A stretch of DNA of 64,000 nt from Aquilaria yunnanensis (GCA_039654915.1 CM077594.1:108514893-108578892), one strand, 5' to 3'; positions 12,505 to 25,090 are shown, counted from the stretch's first letter. Made by a program: numbers and translations. The notes: generated by a model not told the origin, from the letters alone.

Positions 12505-12910
12505 TAAAGGTTAGCAAAGTTAATTAAATTAATTAACAACAATAATAAAAATTAGCCAAGTTTAATTAAATTAATTGATTAACAACAATAATAAAAAGTT
12601 AGTCAAGTTAATTAAATTAATTGATTAACAACAATAATAAAAAGTTAGTCAAGTTAATTAAATTAATTAATTAACAACAATAATAAAAAGTTAGTCAAGT
12701 TAATTAAATTAATTAATTAACAACAATAATAAAAAGTTAGTCAAGTTAATTAAATTAATTAATTAACAACAATAAAAGTTAGCCAAGTTAATTAAATTAA
12801 TTAATTAACAACAATAAAAGTTAGCCAAGTTAATTAATTAATTAACAAAAATAATAAAAAGTTAGACAAGTTAATTAAATTAATTAACAACAATAATAAA
12901 AAGTTAATTA
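12505..12910. repeat. 46/42-bp AT-rich minisatellite
   Basis: The phrase 'gttagtcaag' or 'gttagccaag' recurs at 12598, 12644, 12690, 12736, 12778, 12820 and 12861. The spacing is 46 bp, dropping to about 42 bp where one 'aata' is lost. Each unit also holds 'ttaattaa' and 'aacaacaataa'. Confidence 0.9.
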
Positions 12911-14012
12911 ATTGTTAACAACAATTATAAAAGTTAGTAATAATGCAAAAATTAAAAGGTTAGTAACAATAATAATATTAAAAGTTAGTTGTTAGTAAGT
13001 TAATAACAAAAAAAAAGGGTTAGTAATAATAACAAATAAGTAAAACAAGTAAAAATTAAAATAGTTAGGAATTAATTCTGCAAGAACAAAATAAAAGGTT
13101 AGTGACCAAAGTGAAAGAAATAAAAAAAATAGAGGACAAAACAAGGGTTGTACCCTTTAGTTTTAATTTTGAATTTTGCTGGGAACGTGAGAAACAGACG
13201 CGCGCGCAGGGGGGGGAAGGAGGGGCAGCTGGCGGCGGGGCGGCAGCGCGGCCAGGGGGAGGTGGGGACGGCGCGACGGCAGCGTGGGGGAGCGATGAGC
13301 GGCGGGACGGCGTGGAGCGACGGGCAGCGAAGGAGAAGGAAGAAACAGAAAAAAAAATGGAGGAAGGAGATAGTCTATACGTCAGAATAGAAACTTTTGG
13401 GACTTTCTGGGAAAAGGAAAGAGGGCCAGGGACTAAGTCTGTAATTTTTATTTTTTCTAAAACGGAGCTCTAAGCTTTCTGTCTATTTTTTTCTGTGTTC
13501 AGCACAAAATTTGGGGGGCTATTTATAGAGGAAGTTTGGCTGAACTGTTGATGGATAAATTAATAAAAAATTTCAAACTTATCTTTAAAATTGGTAAAAT
13601 GACAATTTTAGTCCTTTATGTCTCTCAGCCTCTGGATAAGTTCCTGAAGCTTCTGATTTTGACAATTTTGTCGTTTTCTGTCAATTTGCGCCAGAACGTC
13701 GGCAGGCCCAAAATTTTATGTGACAAACTACCAAATGCTCCTAGAACTTTCAGAATTTGTCAATTTTTCCCGAAACTTCTTAATGTTGTCATTTTTACCT
13801 CAAACTTTTAAATTTTGCCATTTTTTTGGAGTTTTCTTTTTTCTTTCAAATACACACATATATCATTTTAAATCAAATCTTCACAAGAAAAAATGTATTT
13901 TAAACTAATTAAAATTTTTAGTAATAATAATAATAATAAAAATAATAATTTTTTTTATTTAATTTCTTTTAAAATTTTTTATGGTCGGACGAAATTGGGT
14001 GTCAACACTCTG

Positions 14013-15510
14013 TTTGTGAGGATGACATCGAAAAGTACTTGGGAAAGATTAAGGTTTTAAAAAAAAGGTTCAAGCTTGTACTATACTCAAGAATCCCAAT
14101 AATCAAAAATTGGAAAGCTGACGGGTTAACAAGGTTAACAACCACCTGCAACTTTCCCAGCACGATATTCATAGAGGAGCAGGCTACCTCATCGATTGAA
14201 CGCAATGCCCTTTTATCCCATAGTAGAGATGGGGCCACATTAAACAGATCCCTATAATTGTCTATTTGAAAGATGAACGACTTCCCAAGGACAAGGATTC
14301 AGCCAAGAAGGTCTATCGAAGAGCACCATGATATTATCTTTCACCCGATGAAGTTTTGTGCAAGAAGTCCTATGGAACCGAGCTATATGCTTGGTGCTTA
14401 ACACTAGATAAAGCCAAATATGCTAAGTCTAAAGTGCACAAAAGCATTTGTGGAAACCATTAAGGCATGAGAACCAACCTTAGAAAAATATAATCAAGTA
14501 GGTATTTTTGGCCAACAATGAAAGCTGATGTCACAACGTACATCTGCAAATGCAAGCAATGGCAATGATTCAAAGATGTTCCTAGGGCTCCTTCTAAGAA
14601 TTTTACACCAATGCTGACTGCCTGACCTTTTGCAAAATGAGGCATCAACATTCTAGGGCCATTCTCGTAAGCTATCAAGCAACGTAGATGGGTTGTAATA
14701 ACAGTTGATTATTTTACTAAGTGGATAAAGGCAAAAGCCTTAGCTAAGACAATATGAGATGATAGATTTCATCTTCAAAGGCATCATTTATAGGTTTGGA
14801 ATTTCCCAAAGAACTAGTTAGCAACAACTGCCAACAATTCATGGGATCCCAGTTTCTCTAGTTCCTTGATGGATTACACATCATGCATTGTACATGCTCT
14901 GTTGCACACCCGTAATCCAATGGCCTAGCCAAGTTGACCAACAAACTGATAAAGCAGAGCCTAAACAAGAAGCTCAGTGATGCAAAAGAGTCACAGGTAG
15001 ATCTGCTTCGGAGATCCTATAAAGGTCGAGGTCTACTTTGAAGAAAAGTACATAAGAGACCTTGTTTGCCTTGGTTTATGGTTCAGATGCCATGATACTA
15101 ATGGAGATAGGGCTCCCTTTAGTGAGGGTGATGTATTTCTACCAAGACATAAACATTGAGGAATTGTGTACATCCAAGATGTCAATGATAAGGAATTGTA
15201 TACTAACCTTATGCTTTTTGATGAGCTGAAAGACTTGGCTGAGCAAAGGAATCTTATGTACCAGGAAAGAGCTAAAAGGTACTACAATTCTAAGGCTAAA
15301 TTGAAAAAAATTAAGAGAAGGAGACCTCTTCCTTAGGAAAATAGAGTTAACCCAAAGAGATAGAGAACATAGAAAGTGCATTCCTATGTGGGAAGGCCCA
15401 TATAAAGTAATTGAAGTGGTAGGATAAGGAGTATATGGCTTAGTTGACTGAGAGGGACGATCCTTGATGAATACTTGGAATATCGAGTCTCTAAAAAAGT
15501 ATTTTAACTG
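14013..15510 (+). pseudogene. RNase H end and integrase of the Tat-lineage element, broken
   Basis: It opens with 'EDDIEKYLGKIKVLKKRFKL' and 'KNWKADGLTRLTT', the family's linker between RNase H and integrase. Later pieces correspond to the integrase core ('VDYFTKWI.AKALA', then 'FGISQ', then a segment matching the HPQANGQ landmark). Further on come 'LVYGSDAMILMEIGLPLVRV', 'ARYYNSK'-type and 'WEGPYKVIEVV', and finally 'LMNTWNIESLKKYFN', the usual C-terminal end. Integrase inserts the cDNA into the genome. Multiple stops and frameshifts are present, so it is inactive. Confidence 0.8.
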
Positions 15511-15814
15511 ACGAGCACTTAATCAACTGTGGACCAAGGCCTATATTCTTTTGTATGCATTTTGATCACACTTGATAGACCAAGGCCCATATTCTTTTGT
15601 GTACATTTTGATCATGCCCGTATTGTATATTTTGATTTCCTTCCATTTAAAATAAGAATAGTAGCTATGAGAATAACAATTGTGAAAAGCCGAGAACATA
15701 AGCTAGTAAAGACAAAATACAAAGCACATTAGAACATAAGTAATAAAACTATTTAATTAGACAACTAACAAGCAGATAGGGCTCTAACAACAAACACAAC
15801 TATAGTCTCTGATC

Positions 15815-17760
15815 TCATTTTGAATGACCCGAGTCCTCAGCTTCAAAATTGGCCTCCTGATGAGCATTATACGAGATGTCCTCGACAAACTCCTCATTGA
15901 CGAGAGTCGTCCCCCAAAGAACCCTCAATGGTACCCTGCTCGCCCGAGCAACATCCACATTGGGGAGAAAGTGAAAAGGACCAAGATCTAGTCCCGAGAA
16001 CAAAAACCAGAAGACTTCAATTAAGTTAGCAATGGTGTTGGTGTACTTTTTAGCCGCCATAGTTGTCTGCACAGTCTTGAACTCAGCACTGGCCTAGAAC
16101 TCCTTAATGGCCCTCATCTTCCAATCGGCCACTAAGGGCTCAAACTCCCTCAATCTTTCCCGATTTGTTCGCAACTACATGGCATCCTAATTGGCCCTAG
16201 ATAGCTCTTCGTTAGCCCTCCTCAGATCCTCCTGAAGCCTCGTGACATTGCTTTGAAGTCATCTGATTCTGATTTTCTTATTGGCCAACTGATGGGTAAG
16301 AGTTCTTAATTGGATTTTGGCACTTTTTTTAGCACCGAACAACTCAGCAGTGGATTCACCCTCAGCATTTTTCTACTCACTCAGAAGAATTACCCCTTAT
16401 TACAAGGCCTACAAATAAGACATTATTAGAGGAGATGAGGACAAAAAACAATTAATACCTAATACAGAATGCTATAAAGGCTGCCATGGATCTCCTTTCG
16501 GTAACATGGCTTCTTTTAAGATGGCTTCTTCCAGTTTGCTATCCCTTAAGGTTGAACTACCTTTCAGCCACCAGCCAAAATGGTCTCAAGTAGATTAAGG
16601 TCAAGGCACACTTTCCAAATGGCTAATTAAATCAAGGTGCGCATTGTGGCTAAGGACAGAGTAGGATTAGTAGACAGAGGGGTGGCCTTGGTTAGCGAGG
16701 ACACGATGATGACGTCCTCCTCAGCCATCCGAGGTCCCTCCGAACACTCGAGGACATTTAGATGAATGCCCAAACTCGGACACGCTAGTGGAATGGTGTA
16801 AGGTTGACCTCCTCATCAGGAACAAATGAGGAGATAACCTCTCAAAGGTAACAGGTGCAGAAGCGCCGCTTGTCTTGTCAACTTCTTCCTTTCTCTTCTT
16901 TTCGGCCTCAGCTGCCCAGGTTTGCAAGTTGCATTACACCAACACCACGACAGCAGACCTCTTTTCCTTGGTAATAGTAATTCTTGTAAGAATTAGGTGT
17001 CATTAGTTGGCCCAGTAAGTGAAAAGTATAAAAGAGGATGACTCTTACCCTCCCCTGCATCTCGAACCCGAGCGTCAACATGAATTGGAGCCAAGATATC
17101 CCTTAAGTCCTAGCACTTTTCATGCCCCTGAGCTGTAATCATCTCATTGCAACTTCGTCAAATAGGAAAAAGATCCTAGGTGTCGGCATTGGTCAGCCAG
17201 TTCATCTTCATGCGAGATAAGGATGAGGAAGGCCCCTATAAGGTCGATATTCCCCACACTAAGTCTTGTGGGCATCTTGCTATCAATAAATAGTTCTTCA
17301 AATAATGGATCAGATAAAGGGCATTATCCAAAAACTTATTATCAGGTCGAGCCATAACATACAACCAGCCTTACTGATTCGCCCATATAAAGAACATATT
17401 TTTGAAAAGTTTCACGGTAAGATCAAATTGATGTTCTTTGCAAACCATATCAAATCCTACCATGGATCTCTAGGTGTTAGGAGTAAGTTGGCCTGGAGCG
17501 CCCTTGTAGAATCTCAGAAGAGTTCTTTCAAAAGAAGGAAGATGAAGCCTTTTGCCAACTTGAAAATGGTCGAAATAAAGCCCTCTCTCACTTTCACCAA
17601 GATTTAAAACATCCTTATCCTCAGATAACGAAATTCGAAGAGTCCAACATATTTCCTCTACTCCAAAGGATCTGACACCCTCAAGCTCGACATCAGTAAG
17701 GAGATTCATAGTAGTAGATGGTTCGGCTGGCTGAGCCCTTGGTGCCACGTGAACTCTTCC
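15815..17760 (-). pseudogene. Antisense 3' ORF of the Tat-lineage element, broken
   Basis: Three minus-strand open pieces (17470-17748, 16721-16927, 15815-16072) follow each other in the order expected for one antisense gene. The first contains 'YFDHFQVGKRLHLPSFERTL' followed by 'LRFYKGAPGQLTPN'. That fits the pattern seen in the antisense ORF of Grande/RIRE2-type elements (L.LP.HPF...VLR.Y..APGQL.PN). Its function is unknown. Position between integrase and 3' LTR, in reverse orientation, supports the Tat assignment. Frames are interrupted. Confidence 0.6.
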
Positions 17761-17886
17761 TCGTCCCCACTAACCAGAAATTGCCTCTTGAGTTACTCCT
17801 TGATTCTTTTCCGCAATAATCTTGCTATTCAATAGGTCGATGCACTCACCTGTTAATGATGTAGTATGAGTTCCTAAGATAAAAGG

Positions 17887-20800
17887 TGTAATAACACTAA
17901 AAAAAAATTAAGACAAAAAAATAAAATAAAATATCCAAAATACCCTAAATGAAAAAATTACAATTTTACCTTCAACGGCATTTTTGTAATTTTACCTATC
18001 AAATTAGAAAATTAATATAAAATTAAGAATCTTAATCCTTAGATAATTCCTTTAGTGATTATTAAGTCAAATTCCAAACTAGAAGCTCAAAGTCATTTTC
18101 TTTAGGCTAGAGGCATTTTGTCATTTCTAACCGAGCTTCAGATGGAAAATCTGGGAGCACCATTGGATTCTTCTCGCAAAAATGAGTCAAGAGAAATTTA
18201 TCTCACTCAATTCTGAATTCGTTTACTTATGTTTTAAAAAATTTTAGCCTACGCACGTATACAGTTTAAACCGAGTTCATGCTACCATTACATGGAATAA
18301 CTTCTCAATTAACCCTAATTTTTATTCTAAAAAGTTTCAGCCATATGCCTCCTTGAAATTTTGTTTGTAAAAAAAAAACAATTTAATTTAATTTACCTAT
18401 ATCTATATTTTCCTTCTTTTAAACACCTTTTTTATTATCCTAATATAACTAAAACTCTTTCTTTTAATTTATTACTCTTTGCTGCATCTCTCCTAGGTCA
18501 AAAACTAAGTTAGCTCTAAATTAAAACCTACAACCTGCTGTTGCCTCTTGTCCTCTTCTTCTTCGACAACTCACTGCACAACAAAACAAAAATTGAATTT
18601 TGGGAAAAAGATCATTCACAATCTTTTGGTCCTCTTCGCGACGGTTGTTCATCTACGCTTATTTCTCCATCAAACCATGTAAGTCCAGCCATTCATGCTT
18701 TGATTCTTGGCTCTTCCAAAGTATTAGAACATTAATTTAATTATATATTTTTTCCTAGATTTATTAAGTTGAAGGGAAATCTCATCTGGACACTAAAAGC
18801 AATTCTACACATACCAACGATCCTGAATTTGTTCATGTGAGTCTAAATCCTTCTATATCACTTTTTTAATTTTTTTTCCAACATCTAAAGGCCTTATATC
18901 TTTGTTGTAAATTTTTTAGTAGATTATCGTTAATCTAACTTTTGGTTTTTTGCATTCATTTCTAGTGCAATCGAGTCCATACTTGCTTTTAAGTCCCGAT
19001 AAGTCATCGTAGCCATTTTAAAATTATCTTGGCTGCTAATTTCAAATCTTACAGCCATAATAATTCTATTTTTCTTGCTATCCATGTTGTTACAAAGAGT
19101 TATAAAATCCTTACTTGAAGGTTTAGTGCTTCTTTGGACTTCTACAGCACCAGAGATCACGAAAACACATCGGTAACCGAAATGAAAACTTTTCCTTCCA
19201 ATATCAGTTTTTATAGCTATTAAATGAGCATATAAATCAGTGTGTGGCCACTGTAACTTTTAGGATCAATATCAAGAAGGCTCCTGGCACGATCCCGAAT
19301 AGGCACGAGGCCACCGGAGACATCCCGAGACCTTTTTTGCTCACTAAGTAAAATTTCGGCTTAGGTGCCAAGAACATGAATCTTCCAAGTACCATTTAGG
19401 AAAATTTCTAAATTTTAGCATATTTTCTAATTTTCTACCTTACTAACATTTTATAGGACCATCTTAAGAAATCGCCTCCTTTCGCTGTATTATTCTAAAC
19501 TAGATAAAGCGGAAAAGCAGGTTAGTTTTCGTGGGTCCTCTTAGGCCCAAAATAAGCATCAACCCAAATAATAAATTCTAAGTAAATAATTAGGCTAAAA
19601 GAAATCTTTAAATGTGTGGGCAACATGGGTAGGGTAATTAATTAGTTTTTCTAGAATTTTATTTTTATTTTATTCTAATTTATTTTAGTTCTTTTCCAAT
19701 GAGATATAATTTTAGTTGGTTGGTTGTATGGTTGTAATGTTGTGATATATAATGTATGTTTGACACTAGTATCATACTAGAACCGTTTGTAACAAGAATT
19801 AAATTAGAAGTATGTTAGGACCGCTTGAATAAACCCGTTAGTATCATGTTTAGGGCTGGTAACACAAACACCGCTAGTACCATATTTAGGGCCAACATGC
19901 TTGCTAGCAACGTGATGAAATTGAAAGCAACCATTAGTGGCATTTAAGGGCCATAATAAATTAATATAAGCTGGTAGATAAAGGATTATGAGCGTAAATG
20001 CTAAATAACAAACTTAGAAAGAATTCATGGGAGAGGAGATGAACATATATCATAAATACACTTAAAAAGATATCATTGATTGTCATGTCATCATGGAACA
20101 CTAAGCTAAAATAACAAGATAAAAGAAATAGAATGCATTAGAATCACGACACTCAACTAAAAAAGGCTAAATAAAATGAGCTATAGTCATGCATCAATTG
20201 GTTGTTGCATATGATTGATGTTTGTCATATACAATATTGCATTAAGTAAAAGATTTGAAGAGTAAGATAAAACACGAGGCATGCAAGGTTGTTGACGAAC
20301 CATATTTATATGACCTAACAAGCCGTAAATTTAGACGAGAGGTTCGGAACGGATGATTCGAACCCGAGATGAATGTTAGGGTGGCGACGGACCATCCCTA
20401 GTTATGACCCAATATTGATACAGAGTATAGAGATATTATTTGTGCACTGTCAGACCATAGTTGGTGAAGGACCATGCTTATGGCTGGTATCACGAGAAGC
20501 TCTACCTTGGTGTAGGTATCCCAAGAGGCTCTGGCTTAGTGGCATCCCTAGTTGTACTGCCTAAGAGTTATCCCATGAGTGGGTGATGTACACACTCACC
20601 ACCCTAGGTTCGTCCGACGGCATTTAAGTATTGGATTAAATGATTGATCAATAAGATATAATTTAATCGGTAAAAGGAATAATGGATACGCATGGTAGTT
20701 CAAGCATGCTAGTAGGACTTTGATATTGTTATTATGGTGTTGTATAAAATTGTTCTTTAATTAAATTGCTATAACTTAAAGTTTATTATTCGTTGTTATT

Positions 20801-21265
20801 TGTTGCGGGAATATTAGGACCCACGTGATGGGCTTGATACTTCCCCCTTACTGAGCAAGTTGTGCTTACCCTTCATTCTAACATGTTTTCTTATGTGAGT
20901 ACTATGAAGAGATAAAGTATATTGAACCATATAATGAGGTTCAAGATATGAAGCAAACTAAGTGAGGGTATGCTGTAGCCCCTCGAAAATAAAACTGGCT
21001 GGGACTGGATTTCTATTTTGCGTTATTTCATTTTTCAAAAGAAACATAGGGTTTGTTTAAATTGGTACACTATTCACATGTTAGTTTTCCTGTGGTTGTC
21101 ACGCAATTACTCTGATTTCCTTTAATACTATTATTATTTGGAAAATATATTAAAAGAAAATGTTTTACCTCATATTTCTTAAATTATTTTTAATTAAATG
21201 CTTTATAATTCTGGGAATTTAAGATATCTTTTAAAATTAAGGTTCATGAAATTGGGGGTGTTACA
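17887..21265 (+). mobile_element. Solo-LTR-like insertion (about 3.4 kb), chromovirus-type
   Basis: The left end TGTAATAACAC and right end GGGGGTGTTACA form an imperfect TG...CA inverted pair, the usual ends of chromovirus LTRs. Inside, 'cttactgagcaagttgtg' followed by 'cttacccttc' near 20860 resembles a phrase typical of Tekay/Del-like LTRs. I could not find a target duplication (left flank AAAGG, right flank TGTCG), so boundaries or a later deletion remain uncertain. No gag-pol was seen. Short frames inside (for example 18541-18735, 20373-20564) are not supported as genes. Confidence 0.5.
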
Positions 21266-21693
21266 TGTCGTTCCTTCTTTGGCCATAGACACCTGAGTAA
21301 GAAACATGCCCGAGGGAATGGGTACAAAAGCCCACCCAACGTTATCCCCGCTATTCAAAGATCCGACTTTGGAACTCAAGGAAATGTAAGAAGGGGGAAA
21401 GTCCACACCTAAAATCAAAAAACAATGAACTCTGTAATAACAGTAGAGCTTAAACCGAATAGCCAACACTGAACTTTGGAACGAATGTATAAAAACTAAG
21501 TAGGATAGCCCACAGGGTTATGTATAGAAGCAAACCCGTGGTAGGATTTCACCATATGGCATTAGGCAAACAATGGGATCTCAAGGAAGACTGTAGGTCA
21601 GTAACTGAAGTTGCAGAGAGAAGCACAACCGACACTCCAAAGCGGCATGAACAAGTAAATAGGGTTAGTAATGAGCGAAAATTGCCTAGCAAC

Positions 21694-22104
21694 TGTCATC
21701 ATGTGGCACCACATGAGTGCTTTCCTCGGGTCAAATGGTGGGGAGCACCGCCAATCTCGACCATTAGCAGCAACAAAGGCGACCTGAGATCTGAAGCACA
21801 TATCAAGTGGGCTACCAAAGATCATAGATGGCCTAGTAAGGTTGGGCGGATTGGAGGTAAAAGGAACCATGTGGCAAGCATCCCTGAATTCTTAGGATCT
21901 ATACATCACCGGGATGACTATAAATACCCCATACATTAATGGGGCATTGAATGCTGGGACTAGGGTTCTCCTTCTTTCTTTCTCTCTTTCTCTCTATTTC
22001 TGTATCCCTATCTTCGCACAAGTATCAAGGCCACCCACATTCCCAGTCCTCTTCCTGGCCTAGTCATCCTCGAAAATAACAGTGTTGAATTTCATGACTC
22101 AACA
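21694..22104 (+). repeat. 3' LTR of the Tat-lineage element
   Basis: 21739-22104 aligns with the 5' LTR 4139-4523. A TG start is plausible at 21694 (TGTCATCATGTGG) and the end is CTCAACA at 22104, the same as the 5' copy. Clear substitutions between the copies point to an old insertion. The copy includes a CT-rich leader at 21968-21998. Confidence 0.7.
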
Positions 22105-22240
22105 AAAATGATGGTTAGTTGTGTTTATAATGTAAGATGTCTAAACTGTACATGGTGTTTTTAAATAAATATGGAAAACCTTTGCATTTTAACATAAAGA
22201 CAAGACAAGAAATGCTACTTTCAAAAGCTAAGGCATGGTT

Positions 22241-22467
22241 ACACACAACTAGCCCAATTGGTGAAGTGTAAGGAACATCACAAGGATGGCCCGAGTTTAA
22301 GTAGCTGCATTACACTCTTCTCTAGCTTTGGTTTCTTCGCAACAGCAAAATGCAGCCAAGGTTGTACAGCTTGTGTCCAGCAGCCACTTTCCTTCCCTAA
22401 CTTTCCTAGTATACTATTTAGCTTTCTATACTTGTAATGCTTCTGAATACAAAAAAAAAAAAAAAAA
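22241..22467 (+). mobile_element. tRNA-derived SINE
   Basis: A box-A-like TAGCCCAATTGGT (22250) and a box-B-like GGCCCGAGTTTAA (about 22288) are spaced as in a Pol III promoter. The copy ends in a run of 17 A (22451-22467). It is flanked by imperfect direct repeats CTAAGGCATGGTT (22228-22240) and CTAAAGCATGCTT (22469-22481), as expected for LINE-driven insertion. The body has no coding capacity. Confidence 0.7.
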
Positions 22468-22481
22468 TCTAAAGCATGCTT

Positions 22482-24909
22482 TGAATTCGTACAACAAACC
22501 AATCAACATTAAAACGAGTAGGGATTGTGGAATTTCCAGTGGATAGATTTATAATTATATTACACCACTTTTTTTAGAACTCATAGTCAAAGCTAAAGTT
22601 ATACATAGGAAATAAATAGCTAAATCATGCATATTTCTCGAGGGACAACAACCACCGAACAACGACTCATAGACTCCATCCAAGCAAAAGTTTGTCCAAC
22701 CACTAACATCGCCTTTTGACTTTTTACCAATTGATTTTGTAAAGCTTGAAGAACCATCATGAGAGAATATTAAGTCATGCCTAAGGGTATCATTGTTGAA
22801 AAAGACCTAAGATTTCCATTGATGTATTTGAGACAATTGGTTCCTTGGTGAGTCTATACTCTATGAGGAGGCATCTAAAAGAGAAATTTGTCGTCTTTTT
22901 GTAAGGAGCATGTTGACAATTAGATTCTTATGCTTACTTCCCTAGCTTTTAATATAAAAGCTGAGACGAGAACTGAACATGCACTTGTGGAGATGGATTA
23001 CACCACCTTTTAAGATTACATACTCTTACATTTACGAAGGTTGACACTAATAAAACAATTACACCCTAGGTTGAGTATATACTTTTGCATTTAACATGAT
23101 TAGGCGTAACTACTACATTCTAGTTATGGAAGAAAATACATTTTTTAATACATAGTAGCAAAGGTTTGAGCTGACTATCATTTTTTTAATGCATCTAGGT
23201 TATTGGTCGATAGTGAAATCCATATAAAGTTATAAACTCAGAGTCATAGTTCAAATGTATCTACCAATTGGCAGATTATCATGTAAGCATTTTCATTTAT
23301 AAAATAATATTAATTTTTTATTAAAAATACTAATATTAGAAATTAAATAATTCATCCGTCATAAGTTCTTTACATTTTTTACTATTTATAGTAACTAGTT
23401 CTATACTCGTCCTATGAACAAACTTGTTTGTCAAAAAATGTTAAAGTTAAAAATGTTAGATTCCATAAATAAAGCCAACACTAATAACTCATTTTCTTTT
23501 AGGAATACTCTTTACTTATTTAAATATAACAATAGATTCCATAAATAGGAAAAAAACTTTATCAGTGATACCCGACGCTAATAATATTAATTACTAATAT
23601 TAGAAATTAAATAATCCATATCTCATTATTTATAGCAACTAGTTCTATACCCATCCTATCTAAGCCACAATTTTACATATTTGTACTTCATATGGTTAAA
23701 ATTTCAATTTCCCACACATATATAGTAATAAAATAATTTATTTATTGTATTTTTACTCATTTAAAAATTATTAATCAAACACTTGCGGAATATATATATA
23801 ATATTTTTACTAAATATATTGAAAACATATAATTTTATTATTGTAATATCATGTAAATAATTTATTAGGACACATTCAATTCCTTTAACATAAAATATAA
23901 TTAATTGCTTATAATCATGCAGTTTGGTTGATATGGTTATCATTATTTTATTTTAATTGTCCTAATTACTTGACTTGTATTTATTTTTCCAATCTAAGTA
24001 CGACAATTGCCATGCATGCTTGTTACAAAATTTATTAAATAATTTTTTATTTTGTATTTCAAACATTTACGCAATAAGTTTGAGTGGTCTCTTAATTAAA
24101 AATAAATATTTTTTCATTTTTGTACAAAAAATATAAGGAAAAAGCAAAAATATATATTTTTGTGATTATGAAATAAAATGAAAGAAAAAAATAATTTTTT
24201 TATTGTGGTAAATAATGAAATTGTGATAATTGAAAGAAAATTACATGTTTTTATTGGTTAAAAAGTTAATAAATCACATAAATATTATGTGAAATGTACA
24301 ATTAATAGTAAAATTTATTTATATTATACTAAGGTTCAAATTTTTTTTATCTACAATCAACTGAGTATGTGAGTAATTCTATATTTGATAAAATTTTATA
24401 ATTAGAAGTGCAGGAACCGATTTTTTTTAAAAAATGGAGGAACCTGTGATTTTTCATTTATTATATAATTATTATTTTGTGGTCAAAATAAAAATTACAA
24501 AAGTGGTCAAAATTGAATCAACAAATTAAGAGGTAAAATTGAAGTTTTATATAAAAATTTGAAGTGGTGCCTAATTAACCTACCAATTAACTTTTCAATT
24601 GCTGAATCACCTCTGCTTCTGCTTTATATATATATATAATAGGTTAATCTATAATTTTTTTTATATTCAATGTGTTTTATAAATGTAAAATTTTTATGTA
24701 TAAATGATAAATAAAAACTTATAACTTATAAATATATTTTTAAAATTTTTTTCTAGTAAATAATAACATAAAAAATTTAAGTAAAAAAATGAAACATTAC
24801 GAAAAACATGTAACGAAGGTAGTATTAAATATATTTTCCAAATATAACCAGTATTGCTTAAACTATGTCATGTTAATTCAGCTGATTCTTGAGAATAATT
24901 TTCATCCTT
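22482..24909. other. Very AT-rich intergenic DNA, no gene seen
   Basis: No protein-like frame is visible. A pair of degenerate direct repeats (about 23324-23420 and 23591-23660) shares 'attagaaattaaataat' and 'actagttctatac'. Otherwise there are only homopolymer and TA-rich tracts. Confidence 0.6.
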
Positions 24910-25090
24910 CCTTTTTTTTTTTTTTTTTCTATTTCCAAAAAATAAAAATAAAAACAGATCTTTTCGTCAAAGCTAAAAACAAAAAAAAAACTAATAAGTA
25001 CTCCTTTTTTTTATTTTTATTTTTTGCTTTTTAGCTTTGACGAAAAGATCTGTTTTTTTATTTTTTTGGAAATAGAAAAAAAAAAAAAGG
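24910..25090. repeat. Foldback (near-perfect inverted repeat) upstream of PCO
   Basis: The left arm runs from a CC plus T-tract through CTATTTCCAAAAAATAAA, then ACAGATCTTTTCGTCAAAGC. The right arm is its inverted complement, ending in an A-tract plus GG at 25090. The arms meet near AGTACT at about 25000, so a transcript could fold into a hairpin of about 85 bp per side. This may be a small foldback MITE. It lies about 100 bp upstream of the presumed PCO TATA element. Confidence 0.85.

Larger units (their letters stand above)
11497..14007 (-). mobile_element. Solo-LTR-like insertion (2511 bp) splitting the second RNase H
   Basis: The + strand ends are TGTGGCAACG and GGGTGTCAACA, and the flanking pentamer CTCTG is identical on both sides (11492-11496 and 14008-14012). 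Joining the flanks restores the RNase H/linker reading ('...CEDDIEKYLGKIKVL'). On the minus strand the LTR begins TGTTGACACCC, a start I associate with plant Tat/Ogre-type LTRs (inference). No gag-pol lies inside. The interior carries a CTTT-rich tract, a minisatellite and a GC-rich patch at 13195-13340. Confidence 0.8.
4139..22104 (+). mobile_element. Tat-lineage Ty3/Gypsy retrotransposon, old and split by nested insertions
   Basis: Two direct LTR-like repeats (4139-4523 and 21739-22104) bracket degraded gag, protease, reverse transcriptase, RNase H, archaeal-type RNase H and integrase, all on the + strand. A separate open region lies in antisense before the 3' LTR. Gag-pol followed by an antisense ORF, with a second RNase H, is the arrangement known from Tat-clade elements such as Grande and RIRE2 (family knowledge). 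Every coding domain has stop codons and frameshifts, so the element is dead. Removing the insertions at 5997-8938, 11497-14007 and 17887-21265 leaves about 9 kb, a plausible length for this clade. The 5' LTR seems truncated on its left, so no target duplication can be checked. Confidence 0.8.

Noticed and set aside
12505..12910. CRISPR-like array
   Set aside because: The regular spacing is simple tandem duplication with no unique spacers; the same holds for 61755-62349, and the host is a plant.
13102..13473. 123-codon Gly/Ala/Arg-rich frame
   Set aside because: Lies inside the solo LTR at 11497-14007; composition reflects a GC-rich patch, and no domain is visible.
22250..22310. tRNA gene
   Set aside because: Box A and box B are present but there is no cloverleaf; the A-tail and flanking repeats show a SINE. 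The same reasoning applies to 28950-29083.
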